This document shows, piece after piece, positions 43,159-52,433 of a DNA stretch of 64,000 bases; within the stretch, counting starts at the first letter, position 1, and each line of letters begins with the position of its first letter. Position numbers and translations under genes: made by a program. This stretch comes from an uncultured Comamonas sp. Its GTDB lineage: Bacteria > Pseudomonadota > Gammaproteobacteria > Burkholderiales > Burkholderiaceae_C. The DNA is taken from contig CAMZGS010000001.1 in NCBI GenBank assembly GCA_947306475.1, forward strand, positions 62,001 through 126,000. The letters run 5' to 3'. A model generated the notes under the pieces. It was not told the origin of the DNA. It was given only the letters and a program-made list of their open reading frames with translations, and did no database searches.

Positions 43159-45321
43159 ATGACCACTGCCAACCTTCTTGTTGAACTGTTCGTTGAAGAA
43201 CTGCCCCCCAAAGCGCTGCAAAAACTCGGCGATGCCTTCGCCACCGTGCTGCGCGACCAGCTTGCTGCCCAGGGGCTGACCACTGCCGAATCGCAACTGA
43301 CCGCCTACGCCTCACCGCGCCGCCTGGCTGCGCACATCAGCGCCGTGCTGGCGCAGGCGCCCGATAAAGCCGTCTCGCAAAAGCTGATGCCCGTTGCGGT
43401 GGGCCTGGAGGCCGATGGCCAGCCCAAGCCCGCGCTGCTGAAAAAGCTCGCCGCTCTGGGGGCCGATGCCAGTGTGGTGTCCAGCCTCAAGCGCGTCGAT
43501 GATGGCAAGGCCGAAGTGCTCTATCTGGAAAGCACCGCCCAGGGCGCCACCCTGGCCGCTGGCCTGCAAAAGGCGCTGGACGAGGCCATTGCCCGCTTGC
43601 CCATCCCCAAGGTCATGACCTACCAGCTGCAGGACGGCTGGAGCAACGTCCACTTCGTGCGCCCGGCGCACGGCCTGGTGGCGCTGCACGGCGCCAGCGT
43701 GGTGCCCGTCACGGCGCTGGGCCTGCAAGCCGGCAACAGCACCCAGGGCCACCGTTTTGAAGCCAGCGCCAACCCCGTCGTGCTGCGGGATGCCGACAGC
43801 TACGCCCAGCAACTGCGCGACGAAGGCGCCGTCATCGCCAGCTTTGCCGAGCGCCGCGCCCTCATCGCCCAGCAATTGCAGGTCGCTGCGGCCCAGGTGG
43901 GCGGTGGCGTCCAGCCGATCCAGGACGAAGCCCTGCTGGACGAAGTCACCGCTCTGGTTGAGCGCCCCAACGTCCTCATCTGCCAGTTCGAGAAGGAATT
44001 CCTGGCCGTGCCGCAGGAATGCCTGATCCTGACCATGAAGGCCAACCAGAAATACTTCCCGCTGCTGGACGCGCAAGGCAAGCTCACGCACCAGTTCCTG
44101 ATCGTCAGCAACATCTCGCCACAGGACACCTCGGCCATCATCGGCGGCAACGAGCGCGTGGTGCGTCCGCGCCTGGCCGATGCCAAATTCTTCTTTGACC
44201 AGGACCGCAAGAAAACCCTGGTCAGCCGCGTGCCCCAGCTGGACAAGGTGGTCTATCACAACCAGCTCGGCACCCAGGGCGAGCGCGTCGAGCGCGTGCG
44301 CGCCATTGCCAAGGCGATTGCCGTGCAGCTGTTCGACAACCTGGGCGCGCAGCACGAAAGCCTGAACAGCCACGAAGGCGAAGTGGCGCAAGACTGGCTG
44401 CTCACCTGTGTGGACAACGCCGCCCTGCTGGCCAAGACCGACCTGGTCACCGACATGGTGGGCGAATTCCCCGAGCTGCAAGGCATCATGGGCGGCTACT
44501 ACGCCCTCAACGATGGCCTGCCCGACACCGTGGCCCACGCCATCGAAGACCACTACAAACCCCGCTTTGCCGGTGACCAACTGCCGCGCGACAACGTCGG
44601 TCTGGTGGTGGCGCTGGCCGACAAGCTGGAAACCCTGGTCGGCATGTTCGGCATCGGCAACCTGCCCACCGGCGACCGCGACCCGTTTGCCCTGCGCCGC
44701 CATGCGCTGGGCGTCATTCGCATGCTGATGGAAAAGGCCATGCCGCTGGATCTGGGCCAACTCATTGCCCGCGCCGTGCCGGTGTTTGGCGACAAGATCC
44801 AGGACCCCAGCAGCGCCTTGCTGGATTTCTTCTACGACCGCCTGGCCGTCAACCTGCGCGAGCAAGGCTACAGCGCCCAGGAAGTCGATGCCGTGCTGGC
44901 CCTGCGCCCGCAGCGCCTCTCGGACGTGGCCCAGCGCCTGGCCGCCGTGCGCGCCTTTGCCGCGCTGCCTGAGGCCCCGGCCCTGGCCGCAGCCAACAAG
45001 CGCGTGGGCAACATCCTGAAAAAGGCCGAAGACACCGTCGCGTCCAAGGTCGATGCCGCACTGTTGCAGGAAGCCGCTGAAAAAGACCTGTACGCCGCGC
45101 TGCAGACCATCGCCGCCCAGGCCCAGCAGCAACTGCAAGCGGGCGACACCACCGCCCACCTGCAAACCCTGGCCGCCCTGCGCGCGCCGGTGGATGCCTT
45201 CTTTGAACACGTCATGGTCAATGCCGAGGATGTGGCGCTGAAGAACAACCGCCTGGGCCTGCTGGCCACCCTGCACCAGACCATGAACCAGGTGGCCGAT
45301 CTGGCGCGCCTGGCGGTTTAA
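43159..45321 (+). CDS. glyS: GlyS, glycyl-tRNA synthetase beta subunit
   Basis: 720 aa, usual length. Binds tRNA-Gly and completes the alpha2beta2 enzyme. Family blocks: LLVELFVEELPPKALQKLGDAFA at the N-terminus, FEKEFLAVPQECLILTMKANQKYFPLLDAQGKL, NERVVRPRLADAKFFFDQDRKKTL, EFPELQGIMGGYYAL, DRDPFALRRHALGVIRMLME, ending in a DALR-like anticodon-binding helical domain (FFEHVMVNAEDVALKNNRLGLLATL). It ends 15 nt before gspE, so the T2SS genes probably share transcripts with glyQS. A very long antisense open frame covering it is a GC-bias artefact. Confidence 0.98.
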   Translation: MTTANLLVELFVEELPPKALQKLGDAFATVLRDQLAAQGLTTAESQLTAYASPRRLAAHISAVLAQAPDKAVSQKLMPVAVGLEADGQPKPALLKKLAALGADASVVSSLKRVDDGKAEVLYLESTAQGATLAAGLQKALDEAIARLPIPKVMTYQLQDGWSNVHFVRPAHGLVALHGASVVPVTALGLQAGNSTQGHRFEASANPVVLRDADSYAQQLRDEGAVIASFAERRALIAQQLQVAAAQVGGGVQPIQDEALLDEVTALVERPNVLICQFEKEFLAVPQECLILTMKANQKYFPLLDAQGKLTHQFLIVSNISPQDTSAIIGGNERVVRPRLADAKFFFDQDRKKTLVSRVPQLDKVVYHNQLGTQGERVERVRAIAKAIAVQLFDNLGAQHESLNSHEGEVAQDWLLTCVDNAALLAKTDLVTDMVGEFPELQGIMGGYYALNDGLPDTVAHAIEDHYKPRFAGDQLPRDNVGLVVALADKLETLVGMFGIGNLPTGDRDPFALRRHALGVIRMLMEKAMPLDLGQLIARAVPVFGDKIQDPSSALLDFFYDRLAVNLREQGYSAQEVDAVLALRPQRLSDVAQRLAAVRAFAALPEAPALAAANKRVGNILKKAEDTVASKVDAALLQEAAEKDLYAALQTIAAQAQQQLQAGDTTAHLQTLAALRAPVDAFFEHVMVNAEDVALKNNRLGLLATLHQTMNQVADLARLAV

Positions 45322-45336
45322 GGAAACGGAAACGAC

Positions 45337-47073
45337 GTGCCTGCCACCACCATGACCACCCCCACCCTGGAGCCAGCAGCCTCCAGCGCCCCGGCGCCGC
45401 GCCTGGGCGAGCGGCTGATCGCCGCCGGCAAGCTCTCCGAACGCGACCTGCACAACGCCCTGCAGGCCCAGCATGAGCTGGGCGGGCTGCTGGGGCAGGT
45501 GCTGGTGCAGTTGGGCGTGGTGGCAGAAGCCGACGTGGCCCAGGCACTGGCCGAGCAGCTCAACCTGTCCTGGCTGCGCGCGGACGACTTCCCCGACCTG
45601 CTGCCCGAAGTCCCGGGCCTGCAGCCCGGCTTTCTGGACACCCAGTGCGTCTGCCCCATCGCCGTGAACGACGGCGTCCTGCAGGTGGCCATGGCCGTGC
45701 CGCAGGACGCCTTTGTCATCAAGGCCCTGCGCCTGGCCACGGGCCTGCAGATTGCACCCGTGCTGGCGCTGGAAGCCGACATCCGCAAGGCCCTGGCCGA
45801 AGCCCAGCAGGACGAGGCCGCAGAGGACGACGCTGCCGACGACTGGGGCGGCAGCGCCAGCGGTGGCGACTTTGTCGAACACCTCAAGGACCTGGCCAGC
45901 GAAGCGCCCGTCATCCGCCTGGTCAGTAGCATCATCTCCCGCGCCATTGAGCTGCACGCCTCCGACATCCACCTGGAGCCGTTCGAGGACGGCCTCAACG
46001 TACGCTACCGCATCGATGGCGTCATCCACCTGGCCGAAGTGGTGCCCGCACGCCTGAGCGCTGCCGTGGGCTCGCGCGTCAAGCTGCTGGCGCATCTGGA
46101 CATTGCCGAGCGCCGCCTGCCCCAGGATGGCCGCATCAAGACCCGCGCCAAGGGGCGTGAGCTGGACCTGCGCGTCTCCACCACGCCCACCGTGCATGGC
46201 GAAAGCATCGTCATGCGTGTGCTCGACCGCGCCAGCGTGCGCCTGAGCCTGGACACCATGGGCTTTGCCGCCGACACCCTGCGGCGCTTCAACGAGCTGC
46301 TCACCCGCCCGCACGGCATCGTGCTGGTGACTGGGCCAACGGGTTCGGGCAAGACCACCACGCTGTATGCCGCGCTGTCCAAGATCGACGCCCAGGCCAA
46401 CAAGATCATCACCGTGGAAGACCCGGTGGAGTACCAGCTCGACGGCATCAACCAGATCCAGGTCCATGCCCAGATCGACCTGACCTTTGCCAACGCCCTG
46501 CGCTCCATCCTGCGCCAGGACCCGGACATCATCATGATCGGCGAAATGCGCGACACCGAAACCGCGCAGATTGCCGTGCAATCCGCACTCACCGGCCACC
46601 TGGTGCTCTCCACCCTGCACACCAACACCGCCGCCGGCGCCGTCACCCGCATGCGCGACATGGGCGTGGAAAGCTACCTCATCACCTCCAGCGTCAACGG
46701 CGTGCTCTCCCAGCGCCTGGTGCGCACCCTCTGTACCCACTGCAAGCAGCCGGTGGAAATTCCCCAGGCCGTGCAGCAGAGCACGGGCCTGGCGCGCTTT
46801 CTGGGGCCGGATGCCCAGCCCTGCCAGGCCGTGGGCTGCGAGCACTGCCGGGGCACCGGCTTCAAGGGCCGCACCGGCGTGCACGAGCTCATGGTGCTCG
46901 ACGACGTACTGCGCCGCGCCATCATCGACGGGCAGGACGCCAATGCCCTGCACGCCCTGGCCGCGCAGCGCGGCATGCTCAGCCTCTACGAAGATGGACT
47001 GCGCAAGGTCGCCGCAGGCCTGACCACGCTGGAAGAAGTGCTGCGCATCACACAGGACCAGGGCGATGCCTGA
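45337..47073 (+). CDS. gspE: GspE, type II secretion ATPase
   Basis: 578 aa hexameric cytoplasmic ATPase that drives pseudopilus assembly. N1 domain (about residues 15-150) has the RLIAAGKLSERDLHNALQAQ repeat; the N2/C domain has SDIHLEPFEDGLNVRYRIDG, Walker A VTGPTGSGKTTTLYAAL (about 332-348), Asp box DPVEYQLDGINQIQV, Walker B DPDIIMIGEMRDTETA, His box TGHLVLSTLHTNTA, and a tetracysteine zinc site C-T-H-C / C-E-H-C (about 465 and 502). GTG start chosen because ACGGAAACGAC lies 6-10 nt before it; ATG at 45352 is an alternative. It overlaps gspF by 8 nt. Confidence 0.95.
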   Translation: MPATTMTTPTLEPAASSAPAPRLGERLIAAGKLSERDLHNALQAQHELGGLLGQVLVQLGVVAEADVAQALAEQLNLSWLRADDFPDLLPEVPGLQPGFLDTQCVCPIAVNDGVLQVAMAVPQDAFVIKALRLATGLQIAPVLALEADIRKALAEAQQDEAAEDDAADDWGGSASGGDFVEHLKDLASEAPVIRLVSSIISRAIELHASDIHLEPFEDGLNVRYRIDGVIHLAEVVPARLSAAVGSRVKLLAHLDIAERRLPQDGRIKTRAKGRELDLRVSTTPTVHGESIVMRVLDRASVRLSLDTMGFAADTLRRFNELLTRPHGIVLVTGPTGSGKTTTLYAALSKIDAQANKIITVEDPVEYQLDGINQIQVHAQIDLTFANALRSILRQDPDIIMIGEMRDTETAQIAVQSALTGHLVLSTLHTNTAAGAVTRMRDMGVESYLITSSVNGVLSQRLVRTLCTHCKQPVEIPQAVQQSTGLARFLGPDAQPCQAVGCEHCRGTGFKGRTGVHELMVLDDVLRRAIIDGQDANALHALAAQRGMLSLYEDGLRKVAAGLTTLEEVLRITQDQGDA

Positions 47074-48301
47074 ATACCACTGGGAAGCCTTCGATGCCAG
47101 CGGCCAGCGCAGCAGCGGCCAGCACCATGCCGCCAGCGTGGCCGATGTGGTGCTGCACCTGCGCAAGAACCGCCTCTCCCCCGTCAAGGTCGAAGAAGCG
47201 GCCAGCGCCGGCAGCGGGGCAGGGGGACTGGTGGCGGGGCAGGGCGCGCGCAAGCTGCACACCGGCCCCATCAAGGCGCTGGACATCCACACCATGACCA
47301 CCGAACTGGCCATCATGATGCGCGCCGGCCTGTCGCTGGACAACGCCCTCAAGGTCCTGCTGGACATGAGCCACAAGCAGGCCATGCAGACCATGCTGCA
47401 GTCCGTGCTCGATGGCGTCAAAGGCGGCATGCCGCTCAGTCAGGCACTGCAGCAGCACCAGCAGCACTTTGGCGACTTCTACATCAACATGGTGCGCTCC
47501 GGCGAAGCCAGCGGCCAGATGGCCGCCGTCCTGGGCCGCCTGGCCGACCACCTGGAGCGCCAGCGCGCCCTGCGCGACAGTGCCATCTCCGCCACCATCT
47601 ACCCCGCCATCCTGCTGGGCGTGGCCGTGCTCTCGCTGGTGGCCATGCTGGGCTTCGTCGTGCCGCAGTTCGAGCAGCTCTTTACCGACATGGGCGATGC
47701 CTTGCCGCTGCCCACCCAATGGGTCATGGCGCTGGGCCATGCGTTTCGCAGCTACGGCCTGTACATCCTGGCGCTGTGTGCCCTGGGCTTCTGGCTGCTG
47801 CGCCGCTGGCTGGCCAGTCCGGCCGGTCGGCAGAAGTGGCAAAACTGGCTCTTGCGCCTGCCATTGCTGGGGCCCGTGCTACACAAATACCAAATCACAC
47901 TGTTCAGCCGCTCGCTGGGCACCCTGCTGGACAACGGCGTGGGCCTGATGGTGGCGCTGCGCATCGCCAGCGACACCGTGGACAACCAGGTCATTCGTGC
48001 CCCCCTGGAGCAAATGGCCCCCCTGGTCAAGCAAGGCCAGCGCCTGGCGCAGGCTGCCGCCCAAAGCGGGCAGTTCGAACCCCTGGCCCTCAACCTGGTG
48101 CGCGTGGGCGAGGAAACCGGGCGCCTGGGCGACATGATGCTGCAGCTGTCCGATATTTTGAACCGCGAGGTGGAAACCAGCATCAAACGCCTGCTCACCA
48201 TGCTGGAGCCTGCCCTGATCCTGGTGCTGGGCATGCTCATCGCCGCCATCATCATCGCCATCCTGCTGGGCATCCTGTCGGTGAACGATCTGGCGGTGTA
48301 G
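47066..48301 (+). CDS. gspF: GspF, type II secretion inner-membrane platform protein
   Basis: 411 aa. Two homologous cytoplasmic T2SF domains (about residues 70-195 and 275-395), each with the FxxxLATLLxxG-type helix (TELAIMMRAGLSLDNALKVL; SRSLGTLLDNGVGLMVALRIA), and three membrane helices at about 170-192, 222-245 and 378-400 (LEPALILVLGMLIAAIIIAILLGIL). The N-terminal YHWEAFDASGQRSSG is the usual start. Anchors GspE at the membrane. Overlaps gspE; gspG follows after 67 nt. Confidence 0.95.
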   Translation: MPEYHWEAFDASGQRSSGQHHAASVADVVLHLRKNRLSPVKVEEAASAGSGAGGLVAGQGARKLHTGPIKALDIHTMTTELAIMMRAGLSLDNALKVLLDMSHKQAMQTMLQSVLDGVKGGMPLSQALQQHQQHFGDFYINMVRSGEASGQMAAVLGRLADHLERQRALRDSAISATIYPAILLGVAVLSLVAMLGFVVPQFEQLFTDMGDALPLPTQWVMALGHAFRSYGLYILALCALGFWLLRRWLASPAGRQKWQNWLLRLPLLGPVLHKYQITLFSRSLGTLLDNGVGLMVALRIASDTVDNQVIRAPLEQMAPLVKQGQRLAQAAAQSGQFEPLALNLVRVGEETGRLGDMMLQLSDILNREVETSIKRLLTMLEPALILVLGMLIAAIIIAILLGILSVNDLAV

Positions 48302-48368
48302 GCCGTGGTTGCGCCCACGCAAAAGAATTTTCATCCCCTTGTCGTCATCCCTGGAAAGCTTTCTTCCC

Positions 48369-48800
48369 ATGCCACAACATCGCACCCACCACACCCTCCG
48401 TCGCCATCTGGGCTTCACCCTGATCGAGCTGCTGGTCGTCCTGGTCATCCTCACCCTGCTGGCCGGCCTGGTCGGGCCGCGCCTGCTCAACCAGTTGGGC
48501 TTCGCTAAGAGCAAAACCGCCGTGGTGCAGATCGCCGACATTGAAAAGGCCCTGGATCTGTACAAGCTCGACGTCGGGCGCTACCCCACCACCCAGCAAG
48601 GCCTGCAGGCGCTCAACCAGCAACCCGCTGGCGTGATCGGCTGGAACGGCCCCTACCTCAAGGGCGGTGTGCCCAACGACCCCTGGGGCAATCCTTACCA
48701 GTACAGCCTGGCGGGAGCCGAACCGCAAATCGTCTCCCTGGGTGCCGATGGCGCCCCTGGTGGTGACGGCGAAAACGCCGACATCAGCAACGCCAGGTAA
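48369..48800 (+). CDS. gspG: GspG, major pseudopilin
   Basis: 143 aa prepilin-like protein from ATG at 48369. Prepilin peptidase site G|FTLIE at residues about 15-20 (HLGFTLIELLVVLVILTLLAGLVGPRLL), hydrophobic helix, then the conserved major-pseudopilin features KTAVVQIADIEKALDLYKLDVGRYPTTQQGLQAL, the GWNGPYLKGGVPNDPWGNPYQY segment and the calcium-site Asp/Asn loop SLGADGAPGGDGENADI. It polymerises into the pseudopilus. The prepilin peptidase gene (gspO/pilD) is not in this window. In-frame extension to 48309 looks unlike a prepilin leader. Confidence 0.95.
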   Translation: MPQHRTHHTLRRHLGFTLIELLVVLVILTLLAGLVGPRLLNQLGFAKSKTAVVQIADIEKALDLYKLDVGRYPTTQQGLQALNQQPAGVIGWNGPYLKGGVPNDPWGNPYQYSLAGAEPQIVSLGADGAPGGDGENADISNAR

Positions 48801-48860
48801 GCCCTGCTTTTCCCAACCCTCCCAAGGGGCGGTGCCTTGCCGCAACCGCCCTTGCCACCC

Positions 48861-49313
48861 ATGCGCGCATTCCAACGGGGCTTCACGCTGATCGAACTGC
48901 TGGTCGTCTTTGCACTGCTGGCGCTGGTCGTCGGCGTGGTGCCGCCCGCCCTGGAAAAAATGCGCACCGGCATGGACTATCGCCACACCGTGCAAGACAT
49001 CACCCGCCTGCTGCGCCGCGCCCGCTTTGAAGCCACCACCCAGGGCCAGCCTGTGGCCGTGGCCTTCCACGCCCGACAGCGCAGCTACGGCCTGGTGGGC
49101 CAGCCCGCACGCCAGTTGCCCGAGTCGCTGGAGATGCACCTGCAAACCGCCGCAGAGGCCAACCTGGCCGACGGCAGCCAAAGCATCGTCTTTCTGCCCG
49201 GCGGGGGCGCCACCGGCGGCAGCATCACCGTGCTGCGCAACACCCAGCCCCCCACCGGCACGCGCCTGCGGGTGGACTGGCTCTCGGGCCTGATCAGCCA
49301 GGAGCAGCCATGA
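48861..49313 (+). CDS. gspH: GspH, minor pseudopilin
   Basis: 150 aa from ATG at 48861. The leader is short and basic (MRAFQRG) before the cleavage site G|FTLIELLVVFALLALVVG; the soluble part contains QDITRLLRRARFEATTQGQPVAVAF, the GspH/FimT pattern. A TTG start 24 nt upstream (48837), preceded by an AAGGGG purine run, would add MPQPPLPP and is an alternative. GspH sits at the pseudopilus tip region with I, J and K. The stop overlaps the gspI start (ATGA). Confidence 0.88.
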   Translation: MRAFQRGFTLIELLVVFALLALVVGVVPPALEKMRTGMDYRHTVQDITRLLRRARFEATTQGQPVAVAFHARQRSYGLVGQPARQLPESLEMHLQTAAEANLADGSQSIVFLPGGGATGGSITVLRNTQPPTGTRLRVDWLSGLISQEQP

Positions 49314-49750
49314 CAATCGCTCCCCTGGCGCCCCACACAGCCAGCGCCAGCGCCGCCGCCACGGCACGCCGGCAGCGTGGCATCACCCTGCTGGAAATGC
49401 TGGTGGCCATGACCATCATGGCCATCTCCATCACCATCATCTACCGCGCCGTGGGCGGCTCGGTGCGCGGGGTGGAGCAGGTGGGCGAAAGCCAGCACGC
49501 CATGCAGATCATGCAATCCCTGCTGGATGCCTACCCGGTCATCGACCCCCAGCGCCTGTACGACAGCGGGCAGGACGGCAACCTCACCTGGGCCGTCAGC
49601 GCCAGCCCCTACAGCGCTGCGCCGGGCAACGCCGGCCAGGCCGGGGACGCCGTCGTCCTCTACCAGCTGAACATCGACATCCGCTCGCCCGCAGGCCGCC
49701 AGTGGCAGACGCAAACCCTGCGCCCCCTGCTGCGCGTACAGGGGGGCTGA
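49310..49750 (+). CDS. gspI: GspI, minor pseudopilin
   Basis: 146 aa. Unusually long leader (about 24 residues, Ala/Ser-rich then RRQRG) before the prepilin site G|ITLLEMLVAMTIMAISITIIYRAVGG. The soluble domain is short (QIMQSLLDAYPVIDPQRLYDSGQ ... VVLYQLNIDIRSPAGRQWQTQTLRPLLRVQ). Assigned GspI from gene order and the TLLEMLVAMTIMA helix. Starts on the gspH stop (ATGA) and its stop overlaps the gspJ ATG by 1 nt. Confidence 0.85.
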   Translation: MTIAPLAPHTASASAAATARRQRGITLLEMLVAMTIMAISITIIYRAVGGSVRGVEQVGESQHAMQIMQSLLDAYPVIDPQRLYDSGQDGNLTWAVSASPYSAAPGNAGQAGDAVVLYQLNIDIRSPAGRQWQTQTLRPLLRVQGG

Positions 49751-50457
49751 TGCAGGCACTGCCCCAAACCCTCTCCTGCCGCCGCACCCACCAGGCACAC
49801 GGCTTCACCCTGGTGGAGCTGCTGGTGGCCCTCATGCTGCTCTCCCTCATCGCCCTGGGCCTGGGGGGCGCCATGCGCACCATCTCGCAGACCCAGGAAC
49901 GGGTGGACACCCGCACCGAGCGGGCCGAGCGCCAGCAAAGCGCCGTGCGGTTTCTGCGCTCCGTCATGGCCGACGTTTCGGGCGAGCGCCGGCCCAGCGC
50001 TCAAGTGCGCCCCGGTGAAAGCCGCTACTACTTCGTCGGCCAGCCCCAGGAGATGCAATGGCTGGGCAGCATGCCAGCCGGCTTTGGCGGAGGCGGTGGC
50101 CGCACCATGTTTCGCCTGGCCCTGCAGCCCGGGGCGCAGGGCACGCAGCTTGTCCTGCAGTACAGAATGTGGGAGAAAAACGCCACAGGGCAAGACTGGT
50201 CAAACGCAAGCAGCTATGTATTGGATAGCGATGTGCAGCACTTCTCCCTCAACTACCAGCGCATCTCGCGCGAGGCCGGCCTGCAATGGCTGCCCCTGTG
50301 GGATGCAAAGCAGATGAACGACGAACTGCCCAGCGCCATCGGCATACGGCTGGTGACGGCAGATGGCGCCTGGCCCCTGACCGTGCTGGCGCTGCGTCAG
50401 CCCATGGCCGAGGCCGCAGCCAGCGGCGGTCACGCCATCGGGGGGAGTGCCCGGTAA
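49750..50457 (+). CDS. gspJ: GspJ, minor pseudopilin
   Basis: 235 aa from ATG at 49750. Leader MQALPQTLSCRRTHQAHG, cleavage site G|FTLVELLVALMLLSLIALGLGGAM, then a helix TISQTQERVDTRTERAERQQSAVRFLRSVMADV and a beta-rich domain ending EELPSAIGIRL-like (NDELPSAIGIRLVTADGAWPLTVLALRQP). Forms the tip complex with GspI and GspK. Starts and ends on 1-nt overlaps (TGATG and TAATG), so translation of gspI-J-K is tightly coupled. Confidence 0.9.
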   Translation: MQALPQTLSCRRTHQAHGFTLVELLVALMLLSLIALGLGGAMRTISQTQERVDTRTERAERQQSAVRFLRSVMADVSGERRPSAQVRPGESRYYFVGQPQEMQWLGSMPAGFGGGGGRTMFRLALQPGAQGTQLVLQYRMWEKNATGQDWSNASSYVLDSDVQHFSLNYQRISREAGLQWLPLWDAKQMNDELPSAIGIRLVTADGAWPLTVLALRQPMAEAAASGGHAIGGSAR

Positions 50458-51287
50458 TGCTCGTCCCTCATCGCAATCGTCACAGGGCCACCCCTCGGGC
50501 GCAGCGCGGCATGGCGCTCATCATCGTGCTGTGGATGCTGGCAGCCCTGTCCCTGTTTGTTGCCAGCCTGGGGGGACTGGTGCGCGACCAGGCGCGTCAG
50601 GCATCGGTGCAGCGCAACCTGATGCAGGGGCAGGCCGTGGGTGAAGCGGCCATGTACCTGGCACTGCAACAATTGCAACAGGAAAACCGTCGCCCTGCGG
50701 CAGAGAGCATTGCCGTTGCCTTCGCTGGCTACACCGTCCAGGTGCGGTTTCAGCCCTGGAGCGGCCTGGTCAACATCAATCAGGCGCCCCAGGCCACCTG
50801 GAAGGCCCTGCTGCAGGGCGCCGCCGGGCTGGGCGCGCAGCAGGCAGGCGCTCTGGCGCAGGCCATCGTCGATGCGCGAGAGCGCACACGCAAGGAGCAG
50901 GAAGGCGCCTTCCGCCAGCCCTGGGCCACCCTGCAGGACCTGCTGCAAGTGCCCGGTCTGGGCTATGGAATCTACATTCGTTTGCAGCCCTATCTGGTGG
51001 CCAGTGCCAGGAACGCACGCACCGTTGGGCAAAATACAGCCCCGCCAGAGCTTCTGCGCTGGCTCCAGGCGCAGGCGCCGGAGCAACTCCACGCCGGAGG
51101 GGACAGCGACGGGCTCTACACCCTGGAGGCATGGGTGCCTCTGCCGGACGGGATGGTGCGCGTGCAGCGCCATCTGTCCTGGCAGCGGCAGACATCCACG
51201 GGCCTGCCCTGGGCGCTGCTGGCCAGCTCCGCAGTGTGGCGCCCGGCAGTGCCGACACACCCCGCAGAACACCACCTGTCCCCATGA
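50457..51287 (+). CDS. gspK: GspK, tip pseudopilin
   Basis: 276 aa from ATG at 50457, shorter than enteric GspK (about 320 aa). Leader ends RAQRG|MALIIVLWMLAALSLFVASLGG with the typical lack of Glu at +5. The body includes LVNINQAPQATWKALLQGAAGL (a helix-hairpin-helix-like saposin insert) and QPWATLQDLLQVPGLG, characteristic of GspK. Capping subunit of the pseudopilus tip. The stop is followed 21 nt later by the gspL ATG. Confidence 0.88.
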   Translation: MLVPHRNRHRATPRAQRGMALIIVLWMLAALSLFVASLGGLVRDQARQASVQRNLMQGQAVGEAAMYLALQQLQQENRRPAAESIAVAFAGYTVQVRFQPWSGLVNINQAPQATWKALLQGAAGLGAQQAGALAQAIVDARERTRKEQEGAFRQPWATLQDLLQVPGLGYGIYIRLQPYLVASARNARTVGQNTAPPELLRWLQAQAPEQLHAGGDSDGLYTLEAWVPLPDGMVRVQRHLSWQRQTSTGLPWALLASSAVWRPAVPTHPAEHHLSP

Positions 51288-51308
51288 TTGCGAAAGACGC
51301 TTTTTCCT

Positions 51309-52433
51309 ATGGCCAAACTCAGTGCTGATGCCACCCTTTTCGGGCTCGATCTCAGCCGTGCCTGGGCGCACCTTTGCCAGCTCGGCAGCAGCCTGCCGCT
51401 GCTGCGGTGGCTGCAGCGCGCCATACCGGCCACCCCGGTGGCGCTGGTGCAGGCCGGCGGCCCGCAGCCGCAGGCCGCCGGGCCCCGGCAGGTGCTGCTG
51501 CGCACGGGCAGCTGGCTGGGTGAAGCCGCTGGCGAGCCAGCGGCGCCGGGCAAGAAGGCCGCACGCTTCAGTGCCCTGCTGCTGCCCGAAGACCTGATCC
51601 TGACGCGCAGCCTCACCCTGCCGCCCATGAGCCCGGCCGATCTGGCCGCTGCCATGCAGCTTCAGGTGCTGACGCACACCCCCTTTGCCGAGCAGGACAC
51701 CTACAGCGCCTACAGCGCCCGGCCAGACCCTGCCACGCAGCGGCTGCACGTGCAGCTGGTGCTGGCATCCCGCCCCACCATTGAGCAGCTGCTGCAACGC
51801 GTCGTGGACAGCCAGCGCCTGCCCCAGCCCCCCGAAGTGTGGGCCCCCACGGCTCAGGGCCCCATCCTCTGCACCGGGTGGGGGGAGCGGCCACGCCTGC
51901 GGCATGAGCGGCTGCAGCGCTGGCGCCTGCTGGCCAGCGCCCTGCTGGTGCTGGGCCTGCTGCTGGCTCTGGTGCTGACACCCTCCCTCAAACTGCGCCA
52001 GCAGGCACTGCAGGCCCAGCAGCAGACCCAGGCGCTGGTGCGCCAGACCACGGAAGTGGCCGCACAGCGCCAGGCCTTCATGGCGCAGGTGCAGACGCTC
52101 GGCACCCTGGCGCCCCAGCTCACCCAGCAGATCGACCCCCTGAAGCTGCTGCTGACCATCACGCGGCTGCTGCCCGACGACACCGCCGTCCAGAGCCTGA
52201 CCCTGGAAGGCAACCGCCTGAGCCTGCAGGGCCTGAGCGACAACGCCTCGCGCGTGCACGAGCTGCTGAGTCGCGAGCCAGGCTTTCGCAACGTGCGCCT
52301 GCCCTCGGCCATCACCCGCGAAGGGCGCAGCAACAAGGAAAGCTTCGTGCTTGAGGCCGAGCTTGACCCCTCCACCTTCACGCTCTGGCAACTGCCGCAG
52401 GGCAGCAGCGCGCCATCCACCACCGCCCCATGA
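51309..52433 (+). CDS. gspL: GspL, type II secretion assembly platform protein
   Basis: 374 aa from ATG at 51309 (GAAAGA purines 10 nt upstream); a TTG at 51288 is the longer alternative. N-terminal cytoplasmic actin-like region (FGLDLSRAWAHLCQLGS ... ALLLPEDLILTRSLTLPPMSPADLAAAMQLQV), a membrane helix at about residues 212-232 (LLASALLVLGLLLALVLTP), and a periplasmic PilN/GspL-like ferredoxin-fold domain (PLKLLLTITRLLPDDTAVQSLTLEGNRLSLQG). Recruits GspE and contacts GspM. Overlaps gspM by 4 nt. Confidence 0.85.
   Translation: MAKLSADATLFGLDLSRAWAHLCQLGSSLPLLRWLQRAIPATPVALVQAGGPQPQAAGPRQVLLRTGSWLGEAAGEPAAPGKKAARFSALLLPEDLILTRSLTLPPMSPADLAAAMQLQVLTHTPFAEQDTYSAYSARPDPATQRLHVQLVLASRPTIEQLLQRVVDSQRLPQPPEVWAPTAQGPILCTGWGERPRLRHERLQRWRLLASALLVLGLLLALVLTPSLKLRQQALQAQQQTQALVRQTTEVAAQRQAFMAQVQTLGTLAPQLTQQIDPLKLLLTITRLLPDDTAVQSLTLEGNRLSLQGLSDNASRVHELLSREPGFRNVRLPSAITREGRSNKESFVLEAELDPSTFTLWQLPQGSSAPSTTAP

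Noticed and set aside
43312-47430. A 1372-codon open frame on the minus strand, antisense to glyS and gspE
   Set aside because: It is an effect of third-position GC bias in glyS/gspE; composition is His/Gly/Ala/Gln-rich without domains, and the plus-strand genes are certain.
50196-50216. CGCAAGCAGCTAT inside gspJ, identical to the core of the dispersed palindrome
   Set aside because: Only about 13 bases match, no partner arm, and the gspJ reading frame and protein pattern continue smoothly; probably chance.
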